A stretch of 64,000 nucleotides of DNA from Streptomyces bambusae (GCF_019400985.1 NZ_WTFF01000002.1:28513-92512); one strand, 5' to 3'. Numbered from the stretch's first letter, positions 30,193 to 39,646 are shown. Numbers and translations are program-made. The notes: generated by a model not told the origin, from the letters alone.

Positions 30193-31569
30193 GTGAAACG
30201 CCTGACCACACTGACATGCGCAATTTTGTTAGCGCTAACATCGCCAGCCCTGGCCGCCCCCGCGCGGCACGGCATCGACTTCCGCGCCGCGCTCCAGCCC
30301 ATCGACGGATTCGGCTTCTCGATGGCCTTCCAGCGGGCCGACCTGCTGCACGGCGCGCGCGGCCTCAGCCCGGCCAAGCAGCGCGAGGTGCTCGACCTGC
30401 TGCTCAGCAAGGACAAGGGCGCCGGCCTTTCGATCCTGCGCCTGGGCATCGGGTCGTCGACCGACAAGGTCTACGACCACATGCCGACGATCCTGCCGGC
30501 CGATCCCGGCGGACCGGACGCCACGCCGAACTACGTCTGGGACGGCTGGGACGGCGGCCAGGTCTGGCTCGCCAAGGAGGCCAAGGCCTACGGCGTCACA
30601 CGGTTCTTCGCCGACGCCTGGAGTGCCCCGGCCTTCATGAAGACCAACAACAGCGAGAACGACGGCGGCGAGCTCCGGCCCGAATGGCGGCAGGCCTACG
30701 CGAACTACCTCGTCCAGTACGCGAAGTTCTACCAGCAGGAAGGCATCGGGATCACCGACCTGGGATTCACCAACGAACCCGACTGGACGGCGACCTACGC
30801 CTCGATGCGGTTCACCCCGCAGCAGGCGGCCGACTTCCTCAAGGTGCTCGGGCCGACCGTACGAGCGTCCGGACTGAGGACCGGGGTGGTCTGCTGCGAC
30901 GCCGCGGGCTGGGACCGGCAGGTCGCCTACACCGAGGCCATCGAGGCGGACCCCGCGGCCGACAAGGCCGTGCGGACCATCACCGGTCACCGCTACAGCG
31001 GCCCGACCGCGGTCCAGCAGCCCACCGGCAAGCGCGTATGGATGTCGGAATGGTCGCCGGACGGCACCACCTGGAACGAGAACTGGGACGACGGCAGCGG
31101 CTACGACGGTCTCACCGTCGCGGCCGACATCCAGAACACCCTGACCGCCGGCAACGCCAATGCCTACGTCTACTGGACCGGCGCGTCCCTCGGCGCGACC
31201 CGGGGGCTCATCCAGCTCGCCGACCCCGGTGACGACTACCGGGTGTCCAAGCGGTACTGGGCGCTGGCCGCCTTCAGCCGGTTCATCCGCCCCGGCGCCG
31301 TCCGCGTGCCGGTCACGGACGCCGACCCGGCACTGCAGGTCACGGCCTTCCGCAACACCGACGGCAGCCGCGTCATCGAGATCCTCAACACCGCGACCAC
31401 CGAGCGCTCCGCCGAGTTCGCCCTTCGCGGCGGGCACGACCGCCACCCCGACGGCTACGTCACCGACGAGACCCGCTCGATCACCCCGGCCGACATCGTC
31501 TCCACGCACGGCACGACCCTCACGGCGACGCTCGCCCCGCGCGCGCTGACCACGATCGTCCTCGACTGA
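30193..31569 (+). CDS. Secreted GH30 xylan-active glycoside hydrolase
   Basis: 458 residues. GTG 30193, behind CGAGGAGACTT, opens a short signal peptide ending ALAAPA (about residue 23). The GH30 (beta/alpha)8 domain has its acid/base Glu in GFTNEPDW and nucleophile Glu in VWMSEWSPDG; a C-terminal beta-sandwich of the family follows (RVPVTDADPALQVTAFRNTDGSRVIEIL). GQPIDGFGFS-type and LHGARGLS segments suggest a GH30 branch of xylanases/xylobiohydrolases (subfamily 7 is my guess). Position between the importer and a GH10 xylanase supports xylan as substrate. Codon 13 is TTA and lies inside a perfect LacI-type palindrome. Confidence 0.88.
   Translation: MKRLTTLTCAILLALTSPALAAPARHGIDFRAALQPIDGFGFSMAFQRADLLHGARGLSPAKQREVLDLLLSKDKGAGLSILRLGIGSSTDKVYDHMPTILPADPGGPDATPNYVWDGWDGGQVWLAKEAKAYGVTRFFADAWSAPAFMKTNNSENDGGELRPEWRQAYANYLVQYAKFYQQEGIGITDLGFTNEPDWTATYASMRFTPQQAADFLKVLGPTVRASGLRTGVVCCDAAGWDRQVAYTEAIEADPAADKAVRTITGHRYSGPTAVQQPTGKRVWMSEWSPDGTTWNENWDDGSGYDGLTVAADIQNTLTAGNANAYVYWTGASLGATRGLIQLADPGDDYRVSKRYWALAAFSRFIRPGAVRVPVTDADPALQVTAFRNTDGSRVIEILNTATTERSAEFALRGGHDRHPDGYVTDETRSITPADIVSTHGTTLTATLAPRALTTIVLD
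30227..30240. promoter_or_regulatory. Intragenic LacI-type palindrome in the GH30 signal-peptide codons
   Basis: TGTTAGCGCTAACA is a perfect 14-bp palindrome at codons 12-16 of GH30. It belongs to the same family as the arabinose operators (TGTTAGCGCTCACA), of which it is the fully symmetric version. If occupied it could block elongation or repress an internal promoter for GH30 and downstream genes. It includes the rare codon TTA (30229-30231). Confidence 0.7.
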
Positions 31570-31595
31570 ACCGCCCGGCACCCGAGGAGTCCGTC

Positions 31596-32636
31596 ATGCC
31601 CATGTCCCGTCATCTCATCGCCCTGTCCGCCGCCGTCTGCCTCGCGGCCGGCCTCGCCGCCGCGCCCGCGGCGGCCGAGCCCCGTCCCAGGACGCTCGGC
31701 GAACTGGCGAAGAAGCACCACAAGTACTTCGGCTCCGCCACGGACAACCCCGAGTTCACCGACGCCGCCTATCTGAAGCTCCTCGGCAGCGAGTTCGGCC
31801 AGACCACCCCCGGCAATGCCATGAAGTGGTACGCCACCGAACCCGAGCGCGGCGTCTTCGACTTCACCGCCGCCGACGAGGTCATGGCCTTCGCCGAGGC
31901 CCACCACCAGAAGGTCCGCGGCCACACCCTCATCTGGCACAACCAGCTCCCCGCCTGGCTCACCGAACGCACCTGGACCCCCGACGAGCTGCGCGCCGTC
32001 CTCAAGAACCACATCCAGACGGTGGTCCGGCACTTCAAGGGCCAGGTCATCCACTGGGACGTCGTCAACGAGGCCTTCAACGAGGACGGCACCTACCGCG
32101 AGACGCTCTTCTACAAGACGCTCGGCCCCGGCTACATCGCCGACGCCCTGCGCTGGGCCCACGAGGCCGACCGGCACGCCAAGCTGTACCTCAACGACTA
32201 CAACGTCGACGGGATCGGCCCCAAGAGCGACGCCTACTACACCCTGATCAAGCAGTTGAAGGCCGACGGCGTCCCGGTGGAGGGCTTCGGCATTCAGGGC
32301 CATCTGGCGCTCCAGTACGGCTTCCCCACCGACGTCCGGCAGAACATGCAGCGCTTCGCCGACCTCGGGGTCGACGTCGCGGTCACCGAACTCGACATCC
32401 GGATGAATCTCCCGGCGACCCCTTCGATGCTCGCCACCCAGGCCACCTGGTACGCCGACTACGTCAAGGCCTGCCTGGCGGTCGAGAAGTGCGTCGGCAT
32501 CACCATCTGGGACTACACGGACAAGTACTCGTGGATCCCCTCCGTCTTCCCCGGCGAGGGCGCAGCGCTGCCCTACGACGAGAACCTGCTGCCGAAGCCC
32601 GCCTATCACTCGATCAGGGAGGTGCTGGGCGGATGA
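31596..32636 (+). CDS. Secreted GH10 endo-xylanase, single domain
   Basis: 346 residues. ATG 31596 follows CCCGAGGAGTCCGTC. The signal peptide ends near residue 27 (PAAAEP). The GH10 domain has its acid/base in WDVVNEAF and nucleophile in VTELDIRM, plus GQTTPGNAMKWYATEPERGVFDF and GHTLIWHNQLPAWL. No CBM is present, unlike XynA at 18016, so it may prefer soluble xylan fragments close to the cell. The stop overlaps the next start (ATGA at 32633-32636), which couples a secreted xylanase to a cytosolic dehydrogenase. Confidence 0.95.
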   Translation: MPMSRHLIALSAAVCLAAGLAAAPAAAEPRPRTLGELAKKHHKYFGSATDNPEFTDAAYLKLLGSEFGQTTPGNAMKWYATEPERGVFDFTAADEVMAFAEAHHQKVRGHTLIWHNQLPAWLTERTWTPDELRAVLKNHIQTVVRHFKGQVIHWDVVNEAFNEDGTYRETLFYKTLGPGYIADALRWAHEADRHAKLYLNDYNVDGIGPKSDAYYTLIKQLKADGVPVEGFGIQGHLALQYGFPTDVRQNMQRFADLGVDVAVTELDIRMNLPATPSMLATQATWYADYVKACLAVEKCVGITIWDYTDKYSWIPSVFPGEGAALPYDENLLPKPAYHSIREVLGG

Positions 32637-33679
32637 TCAGAACGGCGATCGTCGGAACGGGCGGGATCGCGGGCATCTGCCACGTTCCAGCCCTCCGGGC
32701 GCAGGCGCACCGCGCCCTGATCGTGGCGGCCGTCGACGTGGACGCCGCGCGCGCCGAGGCCTTCGCGGCCGAACACGGCATCCCCGCGGTCCACACCGAC
32801 CTGCGCGCGATGCTGGAGGAGCAGCGCCCGGACGTCGTACACCTGTGTACGCCGCCGTTCCTGCACGCCGACCAGGCCGTGGCCTGCCTGGAGTCGGGGG
32901 CGTGGGTGTGGTGCGAGAAGCCGGTGGCGCTGTCGCTGGCCGAGCTCGACCGGATCCAGGCCGCCGAGGGCCCCGCCGCAGCGGGCGCGGTGTTCCAGCA
33001 CAGGTACGGCTCGGGTGCCCGGTACCTGCGCGACCGGATCGTGGCCGGGACGCTGGGCCGTCCGCTGGTCGCGCAGTGCGTCACGGCGTGGTACCGCGAC
33101 GACGCCTACTACGACGTGCCCTGGCGCGGCACCTGGGAGAGCGAGGGCGGTGGCCCGACGCTGGGCCACGGCATCCACCAGATGGACCTGATGCTCGCCG
33201 TGCTCGGCGAATGGGCCGAGGTACGCGCCATGGCCGGCCGCCTCGAGCGCGACGTCCAGACCGAGGACGTGTCCGCGGCCCTGGTCCGGTTCGACAACGG
33301 AGCCATCGCGACGGTCGTCAACAGCGTCCTCTCCCCACGTGAGGAGAGCTACCTGCGGTTCGACCTCACCGACGCCACGGTCGAGCTGCGGCATCTGTAC
33401 GGCTACTCCAACGCGGACTGGACGTTCACCACCAGGTCCTCCGGCGTGACGTGGGAGCCGCCGGACGACCTGCCCAGCTCGCACACCGCCCAGCTCGCGG
33501 CCTTCCTGGACGGCTACGAGGCGGGGATCCGGCCCGACCTCGGCAGGCCGACCATGGAGCTGGTCACCGCCCTGTACAAGGCCGCGATCACCGGCCGGCC
33601 GGTCCGGCGCGGAGAGATCGACGCGGCCGACCCGTTCTACGGCTCCCTCGACGGAGGACGCCCGGAGGTGTTCCGATGA
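32633..33679 (+). CDS. Gfo/Idh/MocA-family NAD(P)-dependent dehydrogenase
   Basis: Cytosolic sugar oxidoreductase, 348 residues. The N-terminal Rossmann fold has AIVGTGGIAGICHVPAL and the family EKPVALSLAE segment holding the catalytic Lys. The C-terminal alpha/beta substrate domain includes GGGPTLGHGIHQMDLMLAVLG, where GHGIHQMD matches the usual D/G-x-GxHxxD catalytic His motif. Members oxidise sugars, sugar acids or glycosides, some at C3. It is coupled by ATGA overlaps to the xylanase before and to the DUF6807 gene after. The substrate is probably a xylan-derived sugar or decorated oligosaccharide; this is context only. Confidence 0.88.
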   Translation: MIRTAIVGTGGIAGICHVPALRAQAHRALIVAAVDVDAARAEAFAAEHGIPAVHTDLRAMLEEQRPDVVHLCTPPFLHADQAVACLESGAWVWCEKPVALSLAELDRIQAAEGPAAAGAVFQHRYGSGARYLRDRIVAGTLGRPLVAQCVTAWYRDDAYYDVPWRGTWESEGGGPTLGHGIHQMDLMLAVLGEWAEVRAMAGRLERDVQTEDVSAALVRFDNGAIATVVNSVLSPREESYLRFDLTDATVELRHLYGYSNADWTFTTRSSGVTWEPPDDLPSSHTAQLAAFLDGYEAGIRPDLGRPTMELVTALYKAAITGRPVRRGEIDAADPFYGSLDGGRPEVFR

Positions 33680-34536
33680 CCTTCGAACTCCTCCGGAACG
33701 AGGACTCGCTGACCGTACGGGCTCGCGGCGTCGACCTCATCCGCTATGTGCACCGGCCGGTCATGGATCCCTTCGAGGCGCCGAAGCCCTACCTGCATCC
33801 GGTGCGCACGCTTGCCGGCGACGTGGTCACCGGGTACCGGCCGCACGACCATCGCTGGCACAAGGGCATCCAGATGACGGCGTCGTGGGTGTCGGGTCAG
33901 AACTTCTGGGGCGGCGGCACCTACCTGCGCGGCCGGGGCTACGTCGACCTGCCGAACCTCGGCACCATGCGCAGCCTCACCGTTTCCGCCGCGACCGGCC
34001 ACGGCCGCGCCGTGATCACCGAGGACCTGGCCTGGCACACGATGGCGGGGGAGCACTGGATCGACGAGCGCCGCACGCTGACCGCACGCGACGTCGAGGC
34101 CGACTCCTGGACCCTGGAGGTCACCACCGCGCTGACCAACGTCCACGACACCGCCCTGATGTTCGGCAGCCCGGGCACACAGGGCAGGGACCTCGCCGGA
34201 TACACCGGCCTGTTCTGGCGCGGCCCGCGCGACTTCACCGGCGGCGACGTGATCGGCCCCGCGATGGGCGAGCAGGGCGACTGGCTGGCCTTCATCGGCA
34301 CGCACGACGAGGTCGACCGCTCCTCCACGCTCCTGTTCCTGGACGATCCGGACGCCCCCGGCCACTGGTTCGTCCGCAGTGAGCCGATCCCCGCCGTCAA
34401 CCCGTCCCTGGCGTTCGGCAAAGAACTGCCGCTGGCCCCGGGCGACACCCTGGCGCGCCGCTACCGGATCGTCGTGGCCGAGGGCGCATGGGCCCCCGGG
34501 CGCCTGTCCCGCCATGTCGCGGAACACCCGTGGTGA
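33676..34536 (+). CDS. DUF6807 (PmoA-like, PF14100) protein
   Basis: 286 residues with no signal peptide. It resembles the family annotated as 'methane oxygenase PmoA' or DUF6807, a name not based on activity. It appears all-beta, with conserved His-rich stretches: YLHPVRTLAGDVVTGYRPHDHRWHKGIQ near the N-terminus and FWGGGTYLRG after it. These could bind metal or sugar. It is commonly seen beside Gfo/Idh/MocA dehydrogenases, as here, where it is coupled on both sides (ATGA with the dehydrogenase, GTGA with the cupin). A role in handling an oxidised sugar, as hydrolase, lyase or mutarotase, is plausible but unproven. Confidence 0.8.
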   Translation: MTFELLRNEDSLTVRARGVDLIRYVHRPVMDPFEAPKPYLHPVRTLAGDVVTGYRPHDHRWHKGIQMTASWVSGQNFWGGGTYLRGRGYVDLPNLGTMRSLTVSAATGHGRAVITEDLAWHTMAGEHWIDERRTLTARDVEADSWTLEVTTALTNVHDTALMFGSPGTQGRDLAGYTGLFWRGPRDFTGGDVIGPAMGEQGDWLAFIGTHDEVDRSSTLLFLDDPDAPGHWFVRSEPIPAVNPSLAFGKELPLAPGDTLARRYRIVVAEGAWAPGRLSRHVAEHPW

Positions 34537-35276
34537 CAGCGCTCCCCGGCGGCGTGGGGATCTCCGGACTGACCGTGTACGACTGGGAGGCCGCCGACGG
34601 GCTGTGCGGCGGCACCCCCCACATGCACCTCGTCTGCTCCGAGGCCTACGTCGTCATCGGCGGCGCGGGCAGCGTCCAGACGCTCACCACCTCCGGCTTC
34701 GCCGACACCCCGCTGCTCCCCGGCGACGTCGTCTGGTTCACCCCCGGCACGATCCACCGCCTCGTCAACGACGGCGGCCTGCGCCTCGTGGTGCTCATGC
34801 AGAACAGCGGGCTCCCGGAGGCGGGCGACGCCGTCTTCACCTTCCCCGCTCCCGTGCTCGCCGACCCCCACGCGTACCGCAGGGCGGCCGCCCTGACCGG
34901 CGACCACGCCACGGCGGCGCGCCGCCGCCGCGACCTGGCACTCGAGGGATTCCTGTCCCTGCGCGAGGGCGGGCTGCGGGAGTTCCACACGGCGGCCCAC
35001 CGCCTGAAGCGCGAGCTGCTGGACGCCTGGTGGATCCGCTGGCGTGAGGGCCCGCTGGCGGCGGCCGCCACGACCGGCCGTCAACTGCAAGCGCTGAAGG
35101 CCGGAGACCTCTCCCACCTCGGCCAGGGCGAAGTGTCACGACGGGAACGCCCTCAGCGCCAACTCTTCGGCATGTGCGGCCGGCTTCACACATATGCCGT
35201 CTCCGACTCCCCGACGCGGCCGCTCCGCGGTCCCTCGGGTTCACCTCACCCCCACACCTCGAAGGAGCACCGCTGA
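34533..35276 (+). CDS. Cupin-domain protein
   Basis: 247 residues from GTG 34533, which overlaps the DUF6807 stop; GTG 34530 is a possible alternative. The cupin core has [23 protein letters not shown] (motif 1) and [28 protein letters not shown] (motif 2, with a conserved His). A helical region follows (about 110-185). The last 45 residues or so read like non-coding sequence (Arg/Pro/Ser-rich) and run over the GH62 ribosome-binding site to a stop sharing one base with the GH62 start. It could be a sugar epimerase/isomerase or a binding protein; no activity is assigned. Confidence 0.78.
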   Translation: MTALPGGVGISGLTVYDWEAADGLCGGTPHMHLVCSEAYVVIGGAGSVQTLTTSGFADTPLLPGDVVWFTPGTIHRLVNDGGLRLVVLMQNSGLPEAGDAVFTFPAPVLADPHAYRRAAALTGDHATAARRRRDLALEGFLSLREGGLREFHTAAHRLKRELLDAWWIRWREGPLAAAATTGRQLQALKAGDLSHLGQGEVSRRERPQRQLFGMCGRLHTYAVSDSPTRPLRGPSGSPHPHTSKEHR

Positions 35277-36757
35277 TGCGTGTACGCCATCGGTCACCGA
35301 TCCAACTGAAACGCCTGCTCGCCCTCCTTACGCCCTTGCTGCTCCTGGCCACCTTCTTCGGTGCCCAGCCCGCCGCCGCGGCGACCGTCGACACCAACGC
35401 CTGGTACGTGCTGGTCAACCGCAACAGCGGCAAGGCCCTGGACGTCTACAACCTGGCGACCGGCGACGGGGCCCGCATCACCCAGTGGACCAGGAACGAC
35501 CAGAACCAGCAGCAGTGGCAGTTCGTCGACTCCGGAGGCGGTTACTACCGCATCAAGTCCCGCCACTCCGGCAAGGTGCTGGACGTCTCCGGCCGGTCCA
35601 CCGCCAACGGCACCCCGATCGTTCAGTGGACCGACCTGAACGGCACCAACCAGCAGTGGCGACTGGCCGACAGCTCGGACGGCTACGTGAGGCTCATCGC
35701 GCGCCACAGCAGCAAGGCCCTCGAAGTGCAGGGCGCCTCCACCGCCGACGGCGCGAACATCGTCCAGTACGACGACTGGGGCGGTGCCAACCAGCAGTGG
35801 CAGCTCGTCAAGGTCGGCGGCGGAAACCCCGGCGCGTGCGCCCTTCCCTCGACGTACCGCTGGACGTCGACGGGCGCGCTGGCGCAGCCCAAGGCAGGCT
35901 GGGCCTCGCTCAAGGACTTCACCGTCGCCCCCTACAACGGCAAGCAGCTCGTCTACGCGACGACGCACGGCGCCGCGGGAACGGGAGCGAGCTGGGGTTC
36001 GATGAACTTCAGCCCGTTCACCAACTGGTCGGAGATGGCCTCGGCCGGCCAGAACACGATGGCGAGTTCCGCCGTCGCGCCCACGCTCTTCTACTTCGCG
36101 CCGAAGAACATCTGGGTGCTCGCCTACCAGTGGGGCAGGACCGCCTTCTCCTACCGGACGTCGAGCGACCCCACCAACCCGAACGGCTGGTCGGCGGAGC
36201 AGGAGCTCTTCTCCGGAAGCATCGCCGGCTCCGGAACCGGGCCCATCGACCAGACGCTCATCGCTGACGGGACGAACATGTACCTGTTCTTCGCCGGCGA
36301 CAACGGCAAGATCTACCGGGCCAGTATGCCGATCGGGAACTTCCCGGGCAGTTTCGGTTCGTCGTACACGACGGTCATGAGCGACACGGAGAAGAACCTG
36401 TTCGAGGCACCCCAGGTCTACAAGGTCAAGGACCAGAACCAGTACCTCATGATCGTCGAGGCCCGGGGCGCGCAGGAGCATCGCTACTTCCGCTCCTTCA
36501 CGGCCACCAGCCTGAACGGCTCCTGGACGCCCCAGGCCGCTACCGAGACCAGCCCGTTCGCCGGCAAGGCCAACAGCGGCGCCACCTGGACCAACGACAT
36601 CAGCCATGGCGAACTGATCCGCACCAGCGCCGATCAGACCATGACCGTCGATCCCTGCAATCTGCAGTTGCTCTACCAGGGACGCAGCCCCAGCTCCGAC
36701 GGCACCGACTACGGCCTCCTGCCCTACCGGCCGGGTCTGCTGACACTGCAGCGCTGA
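35276..36757 (+). CDS. Secreted GH62 alpha-L-arabinofuranosidase with N-terminal CBM13
   Basis: Removes arabinofuranosyl side chains from arabinoxylan; 493 residues. ATG 35276 follows GAAGGAGCACC. The signal peptide ends near residue 36 (AAAATVD). A ricin-type CBM13 with three repeats (about 37-175; KALDVYN, KVLDVSG and KALEVQG with QQW motifs) precedes GH62 (about 180-493), which opens with [39 protein letters not shown] and contains the catalytic-base Asp in LKDFT. It is probably the last gene of the xylan operon, and released arabinose would enter through the arabinose importer. A 12-bp-stem terminator follows. Confidence 0.95.
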   Translation: MRVRHRSPIQLKRLLALLTPLLLLATFFGAQPAAAATVDTNAWYVLVNRNSGKALDVYNLATGDGARITQWTRNDQNQQQWQFVDSGGGYYRIKSRHSGKVLDVSGRSTANGTPIVQWTDLNGTNQQWRLADSSDGYVRLIARHSSKALEVQGASTADGANIVQYDDWGGANQQWQLVKVGGGNPGACALPSTYRWTSTGALAQPKAGWASLKDFTVAPYNGKQLVYATTHGAAGTGASWGSMNFSPFTNWSEMASAGQNTMASSAVAPTLFYFAPKNIWVLAYQWGRTAFSYRTSSDPTNPNGWSAEQELFSGSIAGSGTGPIDQTLIADGTNMYLFFAGDNGKIYRASMPIGNFPGSFGSSYTTVMSDTEKNLFEAPQVYKVKDQNQYLMIVEARGAQEHRYFRSFTATSLNGSWTPQAATETSPFAGKANSGATWTNDISHGELIRTSADQTMTVDPCNLQLLYQGRSPSSDGTDYGLLPYRPGLLTLQR

Positions 36758-36796
36758 CGACGTGACACCGGTCCGGCTTCGCAGTGGAGCCGGCGT

Positions 36797-36825
36797 GGCG
36801 GGCTCGGCGGACGGCCGAGCCCGCC
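36797..36825 (+). terminator. Terminator of the xylan operon
   Basis: A perfect 12-bp stem, GGCGGGCTCGGC with its complement, and a 5-nt loop begin 40 bp after the GH62 stop and before the separate GH74 gene. Confidence 0.85.
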
Positions 36826-36973
36826 CGTGTCACGCGAAAACATCCAGGTGACCTGAAAAAGTTCCCGGCTCAAGGCAACCCTTTGCGGCGCCAGTGACCA
36901 CAAGGAGTCGGATCCGGCCGTCCGGCAGCCGGATCCACCTTTCCTCTGATGGCATGCAAGGAGAACACCCCCC

Positions 36974-39598
36974 ATGAAGAACCCCACGAACGGCGGGCGC
37001 CGCGGACGTCACCGCCGCCGTTGGACCGGGACCGGACTGCTGCTCGGTGCGCCCACCCTCGTCGTGCCGTACCTCCTGTTCGTGCAGGACGACTCGCAGG
37101 CCGCGACGGTCGACGGCAATGCCTACTACCGGCTGGTCTCCGTACGCAGCGGCAAGGCGCTGGACGTCAACGCCTTCTCCACCGCCGACGGCACCCGCAT
37201 CCAGCAGTGGACCGACCAGAACACCGCCAACCAGCAGTGGAAGCTGCGACCCACCGGGGACGGCTACTACGAGCTGGTGAACCGCAACAGTGGCAAAGTA
37301 CTGGGCATAGCGGGCGATTCGACCGCCCAGGCGGCCGCCGCCGAGCAGCAGACCGACAGTGCCTCCACCTCCCAGGAATGGCGGATCGACGACGTGAGCG
37401 GTTCCGACGCCGTCGTCCTCACCTCCCGCCGGAGCGGCCAGGTCCTGGACGTCTCCGGCGGCTCCACGGCCGACGGCGCGGCAGTCATCCAGTACCGCGG
37501 CCATGGCAGCACCAACCAGCAGTGGAAGCTGGTGAGGACGGCCGAGACCCAGGCGCCCGGATCCGGACCGTACACGTGGCGAAACGCCCAGGTGGTGGGC
37601 GGCGGTTACGTCACCGGGCTGGTGTTCAACCCGCGGGCGCAGGGCCTGCTGTACGCGCGTACCGACATGGGCGGCGCCTACCGCTGGGACACCGGGGCCG
37701 AGCAGTGGATCCCGCTGACCGACTGGCTCGGCGAGAAGGACTGGAACCTGCTGGGCATCGACGCGCTGGCCACCGACCCCGTCGACCCCGACCGGCTCTA
37801 CCTCGCCGCCGGCACCTACACCAACGAGTGGGCCGGCAACGGCGCGATCCTGCGCTCCCAGGACCGCGGCCGCACCTTCCAGCGCACCGACCTGCCCTTC
37901 AAGCTGGGCGGCAACGAGGACGGCCGCGGGGCCGGCGAACGGCTGGCGATCAACCCCGCGGACAACGGCACCCTCCTGCTGGGCACCCGCAAGAACGGCC
38001 TGTGGCGCAGCACCGACCACGGCGCGACATGGAGCCAGGTCTCCTCGTTCCCCGTCAAGGACGGGGCGAGCAGCGGCGCGGGCATCTCCTTCGTGACGTA
38101 CGGCCCGGCCGGCAGCAAGACGGTCTACGTCGGCGTCGCCGACAAATCCACCTCCCTCTACCGCTCCACCGACGGCGGCACCACCTGGCAGGCCGTCCCC
38201 GGCCAGCCCACCGGACAGCTGCCGCAGCACGGCGTGGTCTCCGGTGACGGCTCGCTGTACCTGACGTACACCAACGCCCCCGGCCCCAACGGCGTGACGG
38301 CGGGATCGGTCTGGAAGTACGCACCGGCCGGCGGGACGTGGAGGAACGTCTCCCCGTCCCAGGGCGGCTACGGGTTCTCCGGCCTGGCCGTCGACCCGCG
38401 CCAGCCGTCCACGGTGATGGTCACCACCCTCGACCGCTGGTGGCCCGAGGACGAGATCTACCGCACCACCGACGGCGGCACGACCTGGAAGGCGCTGGCG
38501 GACAAGTCGGTGCGGAGCGCCTCCGCCGCTCCCTACGTCGGCACCCACACCGGGCACTGGATGACCGCCCTGGCCATCGACCCCTTCGACTCCGGGCACG
38601 TGCTGTACGGCACCGGCAACGGCATCTGGCGCAGCAAGGACGCGGGCGCCACCGACAGCGGCGGCACCAGCCACTGGACCTCGGGGGCACGGGGCCTTGA
38701 GGAGACCGCACTGATGGACGCGATCGCCCCGCCCGGCGGTGCCGCCGTCGTCACCGCCATGGGCGACCAGGGCGGTTTCCGCCACGACGACCTGACCAAG
38801 GTCCCGGCCGGGCGGCTGAGCAACCCGATGATGACCAACAGCACGGACATCGACTTCGCCCAGTCGACGCCCGCGATGATGGTCCGCGTCGGCCGGGGCG
38901 GCGCGCAGGACGGCGCATACTCCACCGACGGCGGGATCAGCTGGAACGGTTTCAAGGCCGAGCCGGTGGCCGGTGCCCAGGACGGACGAGTCGCACTCGC
39001 GGCCGACGGCTCGACCATCGTCTGGACCCAGGCCGGCCAGGTCCCGTACCGCTCGACCGACAAGGGGGCGAGCTGGTCGAAGGTCAGTGGCCTGGGCACC
39101 GACGCCGTGGTCGTCGCCGACCGCTCCTCGGCCGGAACCTTCTACTCCCTGTTCCGCGGCACGCTGTACGCCAGCACCGACGGCGGGGCGACCTTCACCG
39201 CCCGGGCGGCCGGCCTGCCCTCCGGCCGGCTCACGGCCGTCCCCGGCATCGCCGGAGACCTGTGGATCGCCGACGGCGGCCAGGGGCTGCTGCACTCCAC
39301 CGACGGGGGCCGCACCTTCACCCCGCTCACCACGGTGAAGTCGGCCTCTGCCCTCGGCTTCGGCAAAGCCGCACCCGGTGCCTCCTACCAGGCCCTGTAC
39401 CTGATCGGCACCGTCAAGGACGTCACCGGCGTCTTCCGCTCCACCGACAAGGGCGCCACCTGGCTCCGCGTCAACGACGACGCCCACCAGTGGGGCAGCA
39501 TCGGCGGCGTCGGCGTCATCACCGGCGACCCCGACGTCTTCGGCCGCGTGTACATCGGCACCAACGGACGCGGCCTGCAGTACGGCGACCCGTCCTGA
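36974..39598 (+). CDS. Secreted GH74 xyloglucanase with N-terminal CBM13
   Basis: Cuts xyloglucan backbones; 874 residues. ATG 36974 follows AAGGAG ten bases upstream. The N-terminus is basic (RRGRHRRRW) with a hydrophobic segment ending near residue 44 (DSQAATV). A three-repeat CBM13 (about 45-190) is organised like that of GH62. The GH74 part (about 195-874) is a tandem seven-bladed propeller with many BNR-like repeats (YRSTDGGTTWQAV, YRTTDGGTTWKAL, RSTDKGATWLRV). Catalytic Asp residues are expected at the start of each propeller lobe (YARTDMGGAYRWD is one). It stands alone between two terminators; no LacI-type palindrome was found upstream. Confidence 0.94.
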   Translation: MKNPTNGGRRGRHRRRWTGTGLLLGAPTLVVPYLLFVQDDSQAATVDGNAYYRLVSVRSGKALDVNAFSTADGTRIQQWTDQNTANQQWKLRPTGDGYYELVNRNSGKVLGIAGDSTAQAAAAEQQTDSASTSQEWRIDDVSGSDAVVLTSRRSGQVLDVSGGSTADGAAVIQYRGHGSTNQQWKLVRTAETQAPGSGPYTWRNAQVVGGGYVTGLVFNPRAQGLLYARTDMGGAYRWDTGAEQWIPLTDWLGEKDWNLLGIDALATDPVDPDRLYLAAGTYTNEWAGNGAILRSQDRGRTFQRTDLPFKLGGNEDGRGAGERLAINPADNGTLLLGTRKNGLWRSTDHGATWSQVSSFPVKDGASSGAGISFVTYGPAGSKTVYVGVADKSTSLYRSTDGGTTWQAVPGQPTGQLPQHGVVSGDGSLYLTYTNAPGPNGVTAGSVWKYAPAGGTWRNVSPSQGGYGFSGLAVDPRQPSTVMVTTLDRWWPEDEIYRTTDGGTTWKALADKSVRSASAAPYVGTHTGHWMTALAIDPFDSGHVLYGTGNGIWRSKDAGATDSGGTSHWTSGARGLEETALMDAIAPPGGAAVVTAMGDQGGFRHDDLTKVPAGRLSNPMMTNSTDIDFAQSTPAMMVRVGRGGAQDGAYSTDGGISWNGFKAEPVAGAQDGRVALAADGSTIVWTQAGQVPYRSTDKGASWSKVSGLGTDAVVVADRSSAGTFYSLFRGTLYASTDGGATFTARAAGLPSGRLTAVPGIAGDLWIADGGQGLLHSTDGGRTFTPLTTVKSASALGFGKAAPGASYQALYLIGTVKDVTGVFRSTDKGATWLRVNDDAHQWGSIGGVGVITGDPDVFGRVYIGTNGRGLQYGDPS

Positions 39599-39610
39599 CC
39601 CCGCCGCCCG

Positions 39611-39646
39611 GGCGGGGCCGCAGCCACAACGGCCTGCGGCCCCGCC
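39611..39646 (+). terminator. Terminator of the GH74 gene
   Basis: A perfect 13-bp stem, GGCGGGGCCGCAG with its complement, and a 10-nt loop begin 13 bp after the stop. Confidence 0.88.

Noticed and set aside
35168..35200. GGCATGTG...CACATATGCC inverted repeat upstream of GH62 as an operator
   Set aside because: The arms match only with a 2-bp bulge, the sequence lies inside the cupin frame and it resembles none of the operator classes in this locus.
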